Of a stretch of DNA of 64,000 nucleotides, positions 34,767-46,719 are shown in pieces. The notes beneath the pieces are model-generated. The model was not told the DNA's origin and did not search any database. It saw nothing but the letters and a program-made list of their open reading frames with translations. This stretch comes from Sceloporus undulatus (Eukaryota; Chordata; Lepidosauria; Squamata; Phrynosomatidae): contig NC_056527.1 in the NCBI RefSeq assembly GCF_019175285.1, forward strand, positions 50,128,192 through 50,192,191, given 5' to 3'. The position numbers and the translations under genes were made by a program. Position 1 is the stretch's first letter; the number at the start of each line of letters is the position of its first letter.

Positions 34767-36459
34767 CTGTTTTAAAAAAGGGTACACTCAGTTTAATATT
34801 AATATGTTGTGGACAGTGTACATAGCATTTGACACAAAATTTGTGCATACATTGTCAGCATTGCATGACAGCAATTTTTTAAAGAATTCAACACAGGAAA
34901 CCTCAATATAGGAAAGGAGGAGAAGAGGCGAGAGCATGGCTATGATCCAAGCTTTTTTGCTCATGGTATGTTTCTAGAGAAAGTGCCATCTTCCCATTCA
35001 TAGCTCCTTGCAGCACCCCACATTCTGTTCCAGAACAGCTTTTGTGGGACATGGGCTGCAGCAATTGGGAAGGTGGTGAAAATCAACTCCCCACTCCTTG
35101 AATGGAAAGAGGCATGTCTGGATCCAACTCTCTGGGTTAATTGCAGATACAGGAACTTAAGTTTAGGGTAGGATGTGGTGACTTCAGGAGATTTACCAAA
35201 AGTTTTGTTTGAGGGGAAGGAGGAAATGTGCTGTCCTGAAGATGTTCTGGACCAGAGCCTGGCATTATGGGCTGCAAAAGATAAAAGATGGGGAGGGAGT
35301 TCAAAGAGATGAATGGCTGAGATGCTGTATTTTAATTGGTAATTATCAGTCCAGGTGAGCATCTGGTAAAAATCTTATGGCCTCCCATGCAATGCATTCT
35401 GCAGGGCTTTCTTGCTTTCTTTCTTTTTTTAAGTTTTCTTTTAAATATGCAAACAGTCCCATCTGTGCCTATGAGCATTTGCATGGATGGTATAATGTGG
35501 AAAATGGGGAATCACAGATGAAGCTGGTAGCAAGGCCATCTGCCCATCTATTATATTTGTCCAAGGACAGACTTGTGAGAAGAACATTAACCGCCCTTAA
35601 GGTAACATCAAGCACTTGGACTTTCTATTTGTTTGCTCATTTCCTGTTGTTGAGTGTCCCTCTATCGCCGTGTCTATTAGAAATGCAATTGTTTTTAAAA
35701 TAAGAAGTGATGTTCACAGGCTTTTAATCTGTGGCTATAAGCCACACAAAAGTGCAGCTCCATGGGAGCTGCAGATTTTTCTCATCTGTGATATGCAACT
35801 TAAAAAACCCACAGGAAACTAGATTCATTATTTTACTACCGGTCTTGTGATCTCCCCCCACCCTGAGAAGTAGGCTCAAAGTAAAATGACGTACCATGAT
35901 GGATTGTTGGATGGACTTGTCCTCCTTCTCCTTGCAGTGCGAAACTAGACTTGAAAGGCCAACTGTTCTTCACTCAGCATGTAGTATATGTCAGCAGACT
36001 GCAGCCCGATCATGAAAAGGGTAGTGCCCTGCAGTGATTATCTCAGTTGGCTGCTTTTGGAAAATCCTGTGAAAACATGGCAAGTATTCTTTGCCTTTAG
36101 CCTGTCCTCTTGTAGTTACACTCATTTGCAAAGCCCATTACCCATTTTTAAGCTGTTTTATTGGAAATAAGTAAATCAGGATACAAGGGGAGGAAAGGAG
36201 GGGGAGTCTGAGAGTTAATTTTGCTGGAAGTTAATTTTAATGTTAGAGGTTTTTCATCTCAAGTTCCATGATCTCTGAGTCTTTTACCTCCCTCTATCCA
36301 AAAATGGATTTTAATTAGTCATGAAGTTGTTACGAATATTCTGCATTTTAAAAAAAGAACTAAAGCAAGACTTCATGTGTGGTCAGCAGTGGATAAAAAA
36401 GAAGAAGAAGATGAGAGAGATGAAGTATTTTTCAGATCCATTGAAAACCTCTAGTAAAC

Positions 36460-37060
36460 ATTTGTAATTGAATAGTCCGAATTACAGTCTTTTCTCCCAG
36501 CAGCAGAGAGATTGAAAAAGGCTGTGGATACAAAAGCCAGAAGTAATTAAGTGGTGTTATATGTTCACGTGGCGGGATTGTAATGTTCTCAAGCCTGCTC
36601 CGTTTCCCTCCCTTTCCTTTTCTTTTTGAGTTAGCATTAACAACATTAAAGCTCTATAGCTGGAAGCACTTTTATCACTCTGTAATGATGCTTCCTGCTC
36701 TGGTTGTCTGTAGCTTAAGCAGGGCCCTTCGGAAGCTGGGGTATGCTCTCTGTAGCAGTTCGGTCTTTGTTCACTAGGACATCACACCTTTAACCAACTG
36801 AAGCTGGTGAGCTAACAAGTGAGAGGGACCTCCCGTTGTCTTCAGCTTTTATTTTATTTTGTGTGTGCGAGTGCTTGGGTTTTTACTTCACAGCTTTTCG
36901 GAAGGAATGATTACAAAAGGAGGAGGGAAAACAGTAGTACATCACTGTTTTACCATGGTCAGTGCTGGTGGGCAGCAGAAATCCAAATTGCTCTCTAGAC
37001 TGAGAGCTTTACTTGGAAATCCCATCAGCATTCTCTCTCTATCTAATTATATCCATCTTA
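36460..37060. other. Candidate conserved non-coding block
   Basis: This repeat-free stretch has an E-box in TTCACGTGGCGG (36564-36575), a T-box half-site TCACACCT (36782-36789) and AGTAATTAAGTGG. No open frame has a splice context. Regulation of the neighbouring gene EOMES (adjacent in other vertebrates, outside this window) is only a guess. Confidence 0.28.
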
Positions 37061-37779
37061 TTTATATGAAATGGGAAAAACACATGTGCATATGGCCTGC
37101 TAAGACATAAGCACTGAATATCTTTTTGAGTAGTGTTTCATTTATCCATTTTCATTGGTCACTGTTACAGTTTTTAAAAAGGCATGCATGATACATATAT
37201 ATACGTGTATTTACACACAGACATAATATACAAGGCATTAAAACTTGTAGGTGCCCATTTTAAAAGCCTTTGGTTTTTGTGATTTTTTGTTTCAGAATGT
37301 TACCAGTATAGAATTCCAATATATATGTATATGTATTATATATATATATAGATTGGACACATAGCTCTGTCCTTTTTGTCTATGGCAATTACTGAACAAA
37401 ATAAAAAATATATTTTTCATTAAGGCTGTAGTCCTGCTTGATCTACTACATGCTTAACTCCTGTTGAACATAAGATGTTTTATTTCTCATATCTAGAATG
37501 GTGGTGTAATTGAATTTGCATAAGTTTACATAGGCATAACAATAACTGAAGCAAAATGGTTTAAAAAATTTTGTACATGTGAGTCATAACAGTATTTGAA
37601 AGATTAGAGAAAGACCCATAAGGTATTAGTGTCTACATGTAGTTTTTACTCCTATTTGTATTTAAATGATCTAGGAAAAATAATCTGGCACCCAGTTAAA
37701 TTTATCATCCTTTCAGTTACTCAAAAGGGGTGCTTCGATTGTGTATTGCTGCATGTCAGGGGATTGCACATAATACTAA

Positions 37780-39145
37780 TAATAATAAATAAAAGTTTAT
37801 TTATATTTCCCACCTCTCCCTACGGATCAAGGCGGGCTTACAATAATAAAAAATGGAACACCAATTTCCATATATAAAATACATCTTAAAATCAAGACAG
37901 CACATTAAAATCCATATATCAACATATCATTCACTTACTCAGAGTGGAATATCCCTTCAGTTTTATAAAAGATCAGGGGGATAAGCCCACCGGAAAAGGT
38001 CCGTTTTAATCGCTTTCTTAAAAGCTTCTTCAGTCGGATCTCTACCAGTAAAGCATTCCACAGTTTAGGGGCCATGACAGTAAATGCTTTGTGGGCAGTT
38101 GACAATAATCTGGTATTTGGATAATCCAAAAGATTCTTCCTGAATGTTCTGAGAGTGCGGGGCGAATTATGTAGGGAGAGGCGTTCCCTCAAGTAACTCG
38201 GGCCTAAGCCATATAGGGCTTTAAAGGTTATGACCAACACTTTGTACTGTGCCCAGAAGCTGATTGGCAACCAGTGAAGGGGTTTTAATACAGGTGTTAT
38301 ATGGTCAGATCTAGGTGTTCCAGTGACCAATCTAGCAGCCACATTTTGAACCAATTGAAGCTTCTGAATTCAGTACAAAGGTAGCCCCATGTAGAGCGCG
38401 TTGCAGAAATCAAGACAAGAGATTACCAGTGCAAGTATCACTGCTTCAAGGTCCTTTTGGTCCAGGTAGGGACGCAGTTGGCATATTAGCCAAAGCTAAT
38501 GCCAGGCACCTTTGGCCATCGCATCTACCTGAGATGATAACTGTAGAGATGGATCCAAAAGTACCCCCAAACTGCATACTTCATCCTTTAGGGAAAGTGT
38601 GATCCCGTCCAGGATAGGTTGACAAATCTCCATCCCTGGACTTGAGGAACCTATCGCTAGTACCTCCGTTTTCCCTGGATTCAACTTGAGTTTGTTTTCC
38701 CTCATCCATCCCATTACCAACCCAAGGTAGGCATCCAGGGGAGAGATGCCATCCTTAGTCACTGTGTCAGTCGGAGACATAGAGAAGTGTATTTGGGTGT
38801 CATGAGCATGATGATAACATCGCGCCCCATGTCTCCAGATGATCTCTCCCAGTGGTTTCATGTAAAAGTTAAACAGCATGGGGGACAGAATGGTGCCCTG
38901 TGGGATGCCAGATGTCAGCTCTCTTTTTGCAGAGCAGCTGCCCCCCAACTCCACCATCAGGAATCTACCTGAGAGGTAGGATCTGAACCACTGAAGCGCA
39001 GTGCCCCGAATACCTAACCCCTCAGGCGTTCCAGAAGGATACCATGGTCAATGGTATCGAAAGCCGCTGAGATGTCCAAGAGCGCCAACAAGGTCACACT
39101 TCCCCTGTCGATGCACAGATGGAGATCATCGACTAAGGCCGTATG
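37780..39145 (-). mobile_element. L2/CR1-clade LINE, 3' part
   Basis: Read leftwards from 39145 it gives LLALLDISAAFDTIDHG, then GIPQGTILSPMLFNFYMKPL, then GWMRENKLKLNPGKTE, then CSLGVLLDPSLQLSSQVDAM, and finally NVAARLVTGTPRSDHI with LKPLHWLPISFWAQYKVLV. This is the L2/CR1 reverse transcriptase palm and C-terminus. The usual YADD reads as AHDT, so the catalytic Asp pair is damaged. Frames are broken in places. The tail ends in ATAAATAAAA near 37790. Confidence 0.88.
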
Positions 39146-41184
39146 ATTCTATTATTTCAGCCTTGGACTAAAAGAAGGATAAACCCACTGTTTAACATAG
39201 GGGTGGACATGCTCAAGGAGTGATAAGGCCATTTTTCACTCCTAGTTTTGCCAAGACTCCCATTTTCTTGTACTGGAAGTAACCCTTCAGTCACTTACTA
39301 AGGCAGTTTTTGGCTGCTCTGAGATAGGAGTCCCCAGAACACTATTTCACATAAAAACCATACCACTTGAATCATTATAGGCCAAAAAAGAGAGAGGTTT
39401 TGTTCTGACCAGTGTTGTTTCAGGGAGACTGAGGGAGTTGGGGGTTGCTGTGGGTTTGGATGGAGCCAAGGGCAGCATGTGCCACATGATTCCCACTTCT
39501 GATTTAATAGAACAGTAGTATAATGTAAGTCAACTAAAAGGATGGCAATAACAAGTTTATACAGTATGTTCAGAAAAGTTCCTAAGAATAAAAAAGTAGC
39601 ATTGTTGCTACTTGAGCATTTAGGATTAATTCTTTAAAGCAGCATAATAAAGAAATTTGGGACACATATGTACTCCTGCTGGAGTATTAAGACCTGCCAA
39701 GAAGGCCATTCTCTGTGTCTCACCACTGAGAGTGGTGAAATATATGAAAATCCAAAAGAGACCTTCTCAGTAGAGTCTCCCCCAGTGATGCAATACCACA
39801 TTTTAGTTTTAATTTCAAACCTAGGACTGTAATGTCTTTAGATAAGTTCCAGTTTCTCATCACACTGGACTGTGAATAATTGCTTTTGTTGACTGTATCT
39901 GCATCTGTAGAGTAGGGCAAGGAAGAAATACGAAAATGTGACAGTGTTGTTTATATGTATGTGTTGCATGTTCCGAGGCACAGCTCATTTTCAGACAGGG
40001 AGGTTACATCCAAGAAAGACGATAGGCATGTGTGAAGTGGTCCATCGGCATCAGCACTACAGAATGCTAATCAAAGGCTTGCTGTGTTATCACACAGGCT
40101 GTGACTTGTTGAAAGCAGTTTGAAAAGGAGCAGGGTTTCACCTCCTGGATTTGTTACAGAATAATACAGTTTCATAAATAGTTTAGTAGTATTGAAGATC
40201 ACTCCCAAGTATGAGCAGTGTTAATTTGTTACGCAGTGTGAAGGGAAAATCCTAATTACAACCTTGTTGCTAAACAAGTGAGAAAGACCTTACAAAGAGC
40301 TTGAGGCAGCGGGCCAGGAGTGGCTAAGCTTGAAGGATCAGACTGGGTCACTGAGTGAGAAAATACATTGCTACTACAAAGGCTTCTTGCATTCTTTACT
40401 AATACTTTCACACTTCAATGGTGACTTGGACAGCTCCTTGAAAGCAGGTTGTAACAACTGGAATATTTTGATGTTGCAAAAGACTAGCGATAAATACCTT
40501 CAACACACCCGTCAAAATGTGCGTAGCTGCAATGGGGTTGTAATCCAGCAGAGTAGAGGAGAATCGGGGCCTCAGCACTATGTAACCATGAGACTTTTGG
40601 TGAAACAGAGTCCTTCAGGGGGCCCTATTTGGCTGCTGTGGTCATTCTGTTCACAAATGTACATAGAATGAACACTCCAGTTTTGATTTGTAATTCTCGA
40701 GATAGCTGGAAGTACAGAGATTGCCCTGGGTTGTTTGTTCATATTTATTGGTAATAATAAGAATTTAAAATACAAATGCATAATTTGTTTCTTTCTTGTT
40801 ATTACCTGTTTGGAGAGAGCACAGAACTGGAAGCTGGGCTGCTTGCTTATGGAGAACTGGTGTCAAAAGGTTTGGAACACCTTATTAATGGAAAAGTTAT
40901 TGAACAGAATCAACAGCCCCACTTCGTGTCAGTTTCCTTTTGGAGATATGGTTACCCTTTTTGACTTTTGTTAATTCTTTAAAAAGTATTTGGCATGTAT
41001 GAAAACTCTTTCAGTTTCCCCAATTATGGGATAAAGAATTGTTTTGCTTTTGTGGGTTTGTAGGTCAATATCTTTAATTCTCTGTGTGATAGCAGTTTTT
41101 GCTTTATTATAACCCTACATAAGTACATGATCCCTTGATAACCCAATAGAAGAGAGTTTCAAAATTAAGGAATTTTTGGTGCTG

Positions 41185-41290
41185 GCCATTTGGTACAGCC
41201 CATTGAAAAAGCTGGGGCTTGCCATCCGCAGAAGCTCAGATCCGCAGATGGCAAGTCATTGGTTGGCGCAGGTACACTGCATATTGTATT
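41185..41290. mobile_element. Tigger-like MITE fragment
   Basis: GCTTGCCATCCGCAGAAGCT faces AGATCCGCAGATGGCAAGTC. This small hairpin is typical of the centre of Tigger-like 'ATCCGCGGA' MITEs. The ends are not clear. Confidence 0.4.
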
Positions 41291-41739
41291 CATGAATTTT
41301 TAACTTTTCTCAATGGATTATTATTTTAATAAATTTTAAAAAGAACACACTAGCTCCACCCTTTCACTGTCTCCCCAACATTTTGAGGGATAATTTCTGC
41401 AGCAGGGAAGCCTTTTGTATAACTATGTATGCATAACACACAATTCAAAACCCTTTGAGTTTGTAGGTTTTTGCTATCACACAGAGGGTTATGTATAACA
41501 TGGAGAGGTTTGTTGTAGTTTGCCCTCACACATGAAGGTAAACAAAATGAAAAACAGCAGATTTAGCATGCCTGTTGTCACTCTCTTCCCTTGCTCAATC
41601 TGTCAATCCAAAACATGATGACAAAAGAGGGCTACTCCTCATGATAAAGCAGATGCAAGCCTCTTATTTTTAAAGAGGCTATTCAATTGGGCTTCCTCAG
41701 AGAAAGGAAAGTTAATGGGAGACTTCTGCCCCCCCCATG

Positions 41740-41815
41740 ACCATTGTGGCTGGGGATGATGGAGTTTGTAGTCTAATATAACTTGGGAGGGCAGCAGATT
41801 GTGGAAGGCTGGTTT
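41740..41815. mobile_element. hAT-like MITE, degraded
   Basis: GTGGCTGGGGATGATGGAGT, then TTTGTAGTCTAATATAACTT and GGGAGGGCAGCAGATTGTGG, is the right half of the common reptile MITE. Confidence 0.5.
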
Positions 41816-41935
41816 ATTGGTCAGAGAAAATGGTAGATAAGACTATTTTTCTTGATTTCTAATTAGGCTTTCCACCCTACAGGAAGAACTTAATGTGGGA
41901 GTTCTTGGAGGCACTCCATTCCATAAGAATTTTCT

Positions 41936-42150
41936 TTGTAATTTTATTTATTTACAGCATTTTTACACCGCTCCTCGGCAAAATAAAAAAGATGCTCTGA
42001 GTGGCTGACACAGATTAATAATACAGTCCCTGCCCTCAGGCATATAAACTAAAATACACAATACACAAAAAGCAAAGGGATAGGGAACCAGGAGGAGAAA
42101 ACAGCTGCTGGTTACAGGATAGTCTCGCCAACCATCCTACCTGAGCTGAT
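41936..42150 (-). mobile_element. CR1/L2 LINE 3' end, antisense
   Basis: TTTTATTTATTTACAGCATT, then TACCCGCTC-like TACACCGCTCCTCGGC, and CAGTCCCTGCCCTCAGGCAT run parallel to the tail at 45716-45890, so both are copies of one family. Confidence 0.6.
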
Positions 42151-43134
42151 CTTTGCCCTTAAAGGTACTGTGTATGATAAACAGCATTATGGGGTTGGAA
42201 ACAGCCAGAAGGCAGGAATTTCAACAGAACAACAACGTGAGACACTGGTGGGCTAACTTAGATAGCTCCCTCTCTCCTCCCCTCTTTTGCATAAAATATC
42301 AGCTTTTTGCTTAGCGTTTGATCGGTGGACATGATTCAGGTTTGGGAGATAATAAAATATAGATTTTAGCAGGATGGTTTCTACCTAATTTAGGGGAAAG
42401 TTATATCTAAAGGCAATTTAAATTTCCTTTAGAACCAAGTTCTTATTTGAGAGCTAGAGAATGAGAGAGAGAGAGCATTGCACAATTAAAACCTGAATGG
42501 CAGTTTTCATCTATCTGATAAAATGGAGAGACCACTACTATTCTTTTGCTACTAATGGGGTGGCAAGGGAATGGAAAGTCTTTACACTTCTGGAAGCTGT
42601 GGGTGATAAAGGGTGTTAGTTTTCAGCCAACAAGCAAGACCTCCATGGTCTGGTTCATTTCTGGTAGTGACAAATCAGATCTCTGTAGTAGAGAGAAGCA
42701 TGGCACTCCAGATGATGCTAAGCTGTAGCTCCCATCATCTTTGGAATAACCAGTGGTAAATAATGGCTAAATATTCCTTATATCTGCTGTAGATGCTCAC
42801 AAGTAGAAGTATTTCAAACCTGTGTTATTCAAGAGACACTAATAGAGTACAGTACCTTACTATACATTGAAATCTTGTGTTTTAAGGTGATAAAGTGCTC
42901 GGATAGGATCTACTCTTACACAATCAAGTAGGATCCCTTTCATTGCCAAAAACACATTTTTAGACCCTCTTGTGTGGACACCTGTGCCATTTTCAGAAGC
43001 AGTGTTTGCTAATCCAAAAATATGCTTTGCTGCAAATAAATTGTGTGAGATTATATGACAAGGGATTACAACTCTGAATACTGTGTCTGGACATTTTGTT
43101 CCAGCATAACGACTTTGTCTCCTTTCCCCCCCAG

Positions 43135-43225
43135 CCTTTACCAAGTGTTGTCAAGATACAGGTTTTCTGATGGTGGTCAAATGCCGAGAGGAAAATGCTG
43201 CACTGAAAGAATGTCTTACTGGCTA
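43135..43225 (+). CDS. CMC1: CMC1 exon 3
   Basis: It codes FTKCCQDTGFLMVVKC, then REENAALKECLTG. With the junction codon it completes the first CX9C pair: C in exon 2, nine residues SDKVQAFTK, then C. It also holds the whole second pair, C-REENAALKE-C. These four cysteines form the two disulfides of the helical hairpin. The acceptor is CCCCCCAG and the donor is CTA|GTAAGT. Phases (two bases in, two bases out) match exons 2 and 4. Human CMC1 has FTKCCKNSGVLMVVKC here. Confidence 0.96.
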
Positions 43226-43399
43226 GTAAGTACAGTAACACAGAAAAGTTCATAGCAAGCAGTAATTAAACAAAGTGCCATGTAACCATGTTGGCTTCAC
43301 AATATCTATTATTTTGGAACACACATATAAATGCAAATACTCTTTGGAAGTGTGCAGGAGAACTGGTATTGTTTTTGGTATTTGGCAGTTAGCAATATC

Positions 43400-43718
43400 T
43401 AGGTTGAATATCCCTTATCCAACATGCTTGGAACCAGTAGTGTTTTGGATTTCAGATTTTGGAATATTTGCATAAGTATAATGAGATATCTTGGAGATGG
43501 AATCAAAGTCTAAACATAAAATTCATTTTTCCATATATACCTTATGCTCATAGCCTGAAGATAATTTTATACATAGTATTTTTAAATAATTTTATGCATG
43601 AAATAGTCTTTGTGTTCACTGAACCATCAGAAAGCAAAGGTGTTACTATCTCAGCCACCCATGAAAAAAAGTTTTGTATTGGAGTATTTCAGGTTTTTAG
43701 ATAAGGGATATTGTATCT
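43400..43718. mobile_element. Tigger-like MITE ('TTGAATATCCCTTATCC' type), old copy
   Basis: It begins AGGTTGAATATCCCTTATCC and ends ATAAGGGATATTG. Inside is GAACCATCAGAAAGCAAAGG, then ACTATCTCAGCCACCCATG. The same internal sequence recurs at 61930-61975 in a second copy. Confidence 0.7.
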
Positions 43719-43797
43719 AAAGACAGAGGGTGTATAAGACTGACTATAACCCTTCTGATTAATTTGTTTTCACCAATGCAGCTGAACTTTATAACCG

Positions 43798-43905
43798 GGG
43801 GGGTGAGAAACATGTGGCCCTTCAAGTATTTGGGGCTTTAATTCTTAGAAGCTTCAATCATCATGGCCTGTGGGAGCTGTAGTCCAGAGGGCCAAAAGTT
43901 TTCCA
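43798..43905. mobile_element. hAT-like MITE
   Basis: GGGTGAGAAACATGTGGCCC, then AATTCTTAGAAGCTTCAATC and GGGAGCTGTAGTCCAGAGGG, makes the typical hairpin. Confidence 0.55.
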
Positions 43906-43987
43906 TTCTTGTTTAATAAAAATAGTCTACTGAGGCTACCATAGAATCTGTCAGATATTGCTGTAGGTAGACCTAAGTTGTGACAAT

Positions 43988-44219
43988 ATATAGCAATAGC
44001 AGCTTCATTTATATACTGCTTCATGCCACTCTAAGTAGTCTCTAAGTGGTTTACAACTGTACGTTAATGTCCCCAACAAGCTGGGTACTCATTTTAGTGA
44101 GTTTGGAAGGATGCCAGGCTGAGTCGACCCTGAGCCCCTGGCTGGGATTGAACACACAACCTTGTGGTTTGTGAGTGGTAGCATTTACCACCATTTAACT
44201 ACTGTGCCACCAGGGCTCC
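43988..44219 (-). mobile_element. tRNA-derived SINE with CR1/L2-like tail, antisense
   Basis: TTCATTTATATACTGCTTCA at the tail side, CAAGCTGGGTACTCATTTTA and GGAAGGATGCCAGGCTGAGT in the body, and CTGTGCCACCAGGGCTCC at the tRNA-like head. It is the same family as 3203-3452 and more diverged. Confidence 0.78.
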
Positions 44220-44918
44220 TTATAGTGATGCCAGCTCTGAAATGAGGGTAAAAGACAGAATGGAAAGATGAATGATGATGTTTTTACAGGCAATTGAGGC
44301 TGAGAGAAGGTGGAATGAATGGGGAAGGAACTGTGGGAAGGGAAAAAGAAAAGGACCAGAAAGATAGAAGAGCAACTGATGAAAAAGACAAGAGAAGGAA
44401 GTTGAATCAAGCTGCTCTGCTGGCTGTGGAGGAAGTTAAGGGAAAGCAGTGGGATGATGAAGACAAAAGAGAAAGGAACAGAAAGAGAAGCCCTCAACCT
44501 GTGAGGAATGGTAAAACTGAGCCACAAAGGCCAGCAGCAGAAGTCTGAAGTTACTCTGAAAGTAACTTAATATCTTAGTAACAGGAACACTGTGCTTCAG
44601 TTTGTGATTAAGGGTTATTTCTATAGTCATTCCCATTGAAAAATACTCTCTGAAAATCTTGTAAGATAAATTTACACACATGCATGCACACATTCCACTC
44701 TTGAATGATTGCCAGTCTGTTCCTCTTCATCCTGAGTATACAACCCTGAAATATTTCCTCTGAAGCCTATTCCACTGTTTAAATACTGAAAATACACCAT
44801 AAATCCACTCCTGGCTACCCCAAGCATTCCTCCTTACACTGGTTTAGTTTAGTCCAATAGTAAATGTAGTGAGGTTTACAATGTCAAATCTAATTACTCC
44901 ATTTTGTTTCTCTTCCAG

Positions 44919-45039
44919 CTATACTGATCCAACATTTTATAAAGAGTGTGAGGCTAAATACTTGAAGCAAAGGGAAGAATACAGAGCAACAGGAATCCGT
45001 CCTTCACAAAAGCAACAGAGGCTTCCCACCAGCATGTAA
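44919..45039 (+). CDS. CMC1: CMC1 exon 4 (C-terminus and stop)
   Basis: It codes YTDPTFYKECEAKYLKQREE, then YRATGIRPSQKQQRLPTSM, then TAA. The human end is YNDPAFYEECKMEYLKEREE...LPTSM, so the C-terminus is well kept, including the final LPTSM. The acceptor is TTTCTCTTCCAG. The first base completes the TA|C tyrosine codon split at exon 3. The whole product would be about 109-111 residues if exon 1 is right, against 106 in human. Confidence 0.96.
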
Positions 45040-45215
45040 TCAAGTAGTACGCATTTTTATGGGTTTTTTAAAAAACAAGATTTGAAACATACACCTTTAA
45101 ATAATGGTTCTGCAATGGAGCTTTTCAACCTGATTGTGTTAAAATTAAAGGAGTGTGAATGTTATCATACTGTAAATAATGTACCCAAATAAAAGAATTA
45201 TGACTACACAAAGAG
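45040..45215 (+). other. CMC1: CMC1 3' UTR with poly(A) signal
   Basis: A short 3' UTR follows the stop codon, with AATAAA at 45188-45193 in the context CCCAAATAAAAGAATT. Cleavage would be expected near 45205-45215. Longer forms cannot be excluded. Confidence 0.65.
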
Positions 45216-45713
45216 AACTAAATGCAAGTCAGTTATGAAATTGAATAGATGTAATTCTTCTGCTACTATCCAATATGCAGACCTGAAGGACATTGTCATA
45301 TCTACAGACTACTTATACTGAAGTATGTATATAGTAATTTATTTCAGGATACTGCTTATTAAAAAAATCTCTACCTGATCATCATCATTATTTTTAGGAG
45401 TAATTTATACCTTGCCTGTTAACAAAGGTTAAAGATCAGGCTGACAACGTATCTATCATATAGTAAACAAGGATTACTAGGATGGTGGATAATGTACAGC
45501 TCATGGGCTGCATGTCCCTGGGGGTGAACTTTTTATTATTATTATTTTGCAATTTTTTAAAAGAATGGTTCCAAAATTATCTCCCCCATATTGAAAAAAA
45601 TAGCAAAATTTTATTTTAATTCAAATTAAAACAAAATTTTGCTAAAATTTTCAAACAAAAAAAGCCTCAAATTTCCCCACAATGCCCTCTTTCAAGGCTC
45701 CAAAACATTCCCC

Positions 45714-45715
<2 letters not shown>

Positions 45716-45747
<32 letters not shown>

Positions 45748-45890
45748 GGATTTATTTATATGCCGCCTAATCACTGGGAATCCAGGCGGCTTACAACAAA
45801 AGGGATAATAGATGGTTCCCTGCCCTCAGGCTTATAATCTAAAAGACACGACACAAAAGGAGAAGGGAATGGTGAGGGGCAAATCCCCTG
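45716..45890 (-). repeat. (AAT)n microsatellite and CR1/L2 tail
   Basis: About 10 AAT units lead into GGATTTATTTATATGCCGCC, CAGGCGGCTTACAACAAAAG and CCCTGCCCTCAGGCTTATAA, a reversed CR1/L2 3' end. Confidence 0.75.
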
Positions 45891-46394
45891 TATTGCATAA
45901 AGGATGTTTGGGGGCAAAAAAAGTGCCCTCCCTTCTACATGGGAGTAGGTACTAGAGTTCCTGAAAGAATAACGTACTCCCCTCTCCAATCTTCCAGAGT
46001 TGCTCATCCCTTCCTACCCTCAGATGCAACAGTTGTCATTTTAAATCTGGCTTACATTCTGCTACAAAATAGCAAATTTCTGGAAATAATTAAGCCTTTC
46101 TCAATAAAACTTTTTCTCTCTGATTTACTCATAATTTGCTGAACTTGTTCCAGGCTCAATAGAAATCTTAATTCGATGTGAATTTTACAAAGATATTTAC
46201 AGCAGGAACTCCCCTGCAATTTTAATACCAAGGTCAAATTGGAACCCCAATTGGTATAAGGCTTCTTTCAAAGGAAAATATTGGTTGTTTGCTTTTTCCC
46301 CCTTCTTTGTTTCCCTTTCTTTCTTTTTTTTTGGTGATGATAATGTGGTTCAAGCCTTCCTCAGCTTGGTGCTCCCAAGATATTTTGGGTGAAA

Positions 46395-46460
46395 CACAGC
46401 CAGCATGACTAGTAATCATGGGAGTTGTAGCCTAAAATATCTGGAAAGTATAAGTTTGTG
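46395..46460. mobile_element. hAT-like MITE fragment
   Basis: CAGCCAGCATGACTAGTAAT, then CATGGGAGTTGTAGCCTAAA, is the right half of the common reptile MITE. Confidence 0.5.
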
Positions 46461-46469
46461 GAAGGTTAT

Positions 46470-46652
46470 AGTGGCATGAGTGTTGGCTAGGCCTCTGGGA
46501 GACCAGGGTCCAAATCCTCACTCAGCCATTGTCATGCTCTGAATCTCAGAGGAGGGCTATGGCTAATCTTCTCTGAACCAATCTTGCCAAGAAAACCCTG
46601 TGATAGGGTCACCTATTAGAAACTACATGAAGGGACACAATGACAAGGCTGC
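46470..46652 (+). mobile_element. Sauria-type SINE
   Basis: TTATAGTGGCATGAGTGTTG is the head, CAGGGTCCAAATCCTCACTC the B-box area, and TTGCCAAGAAAACCCTGTGA then TAGGGTCACC the 3' part. Confidence 0.75.
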
Positions 46653-46719
46653 TCTAAGATGAGAAAAAGCAGCAGCATACAGACTGTCTTATTTACTAAA
46701 TATGGGATGAAGTCATAAT

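Larger units (their letters stand above)
10806..43134 (+). other. CMC1: CMC1 intron 2 (32.3 kb)
   Basis: This long intron between two certain CMC1 exons has a GTGAGA donor and a pyrimidine-rich acceptor ending CCCCCCAG. Repeats are listed separately. The stretches 12.0-14.6, 16.6-19.0, 19.75-21.2, 24.1-25.3, 25.5-26.7, 27.0-28.1, 29.4-31.9, 32.2-33.7, 33.9-34.5, 34.8-37.7 and 39.2-41.9 kb hold no exon, RNA gene or repeat that I can name. Parts of them may be conserved non-coding DNA. Confidence 0.9.

Noticed and set aside
34961-35362. A 133-codon minus-strand frame in CMC1 intron 2
   Set aside because: No domain, no repeat family and no promoter or splice context. A frame of this length is expected by chance in 64 kb.
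44294-44548. An 84-codon + strand frame rich in K, E and R in CMC1 intron 3
   Set aside because: The stretch is GA-rich, which gives charged residues and few stops by composition. It has no splice sites in phase with CMC1 exons 3 and 4, which already join perfectly.
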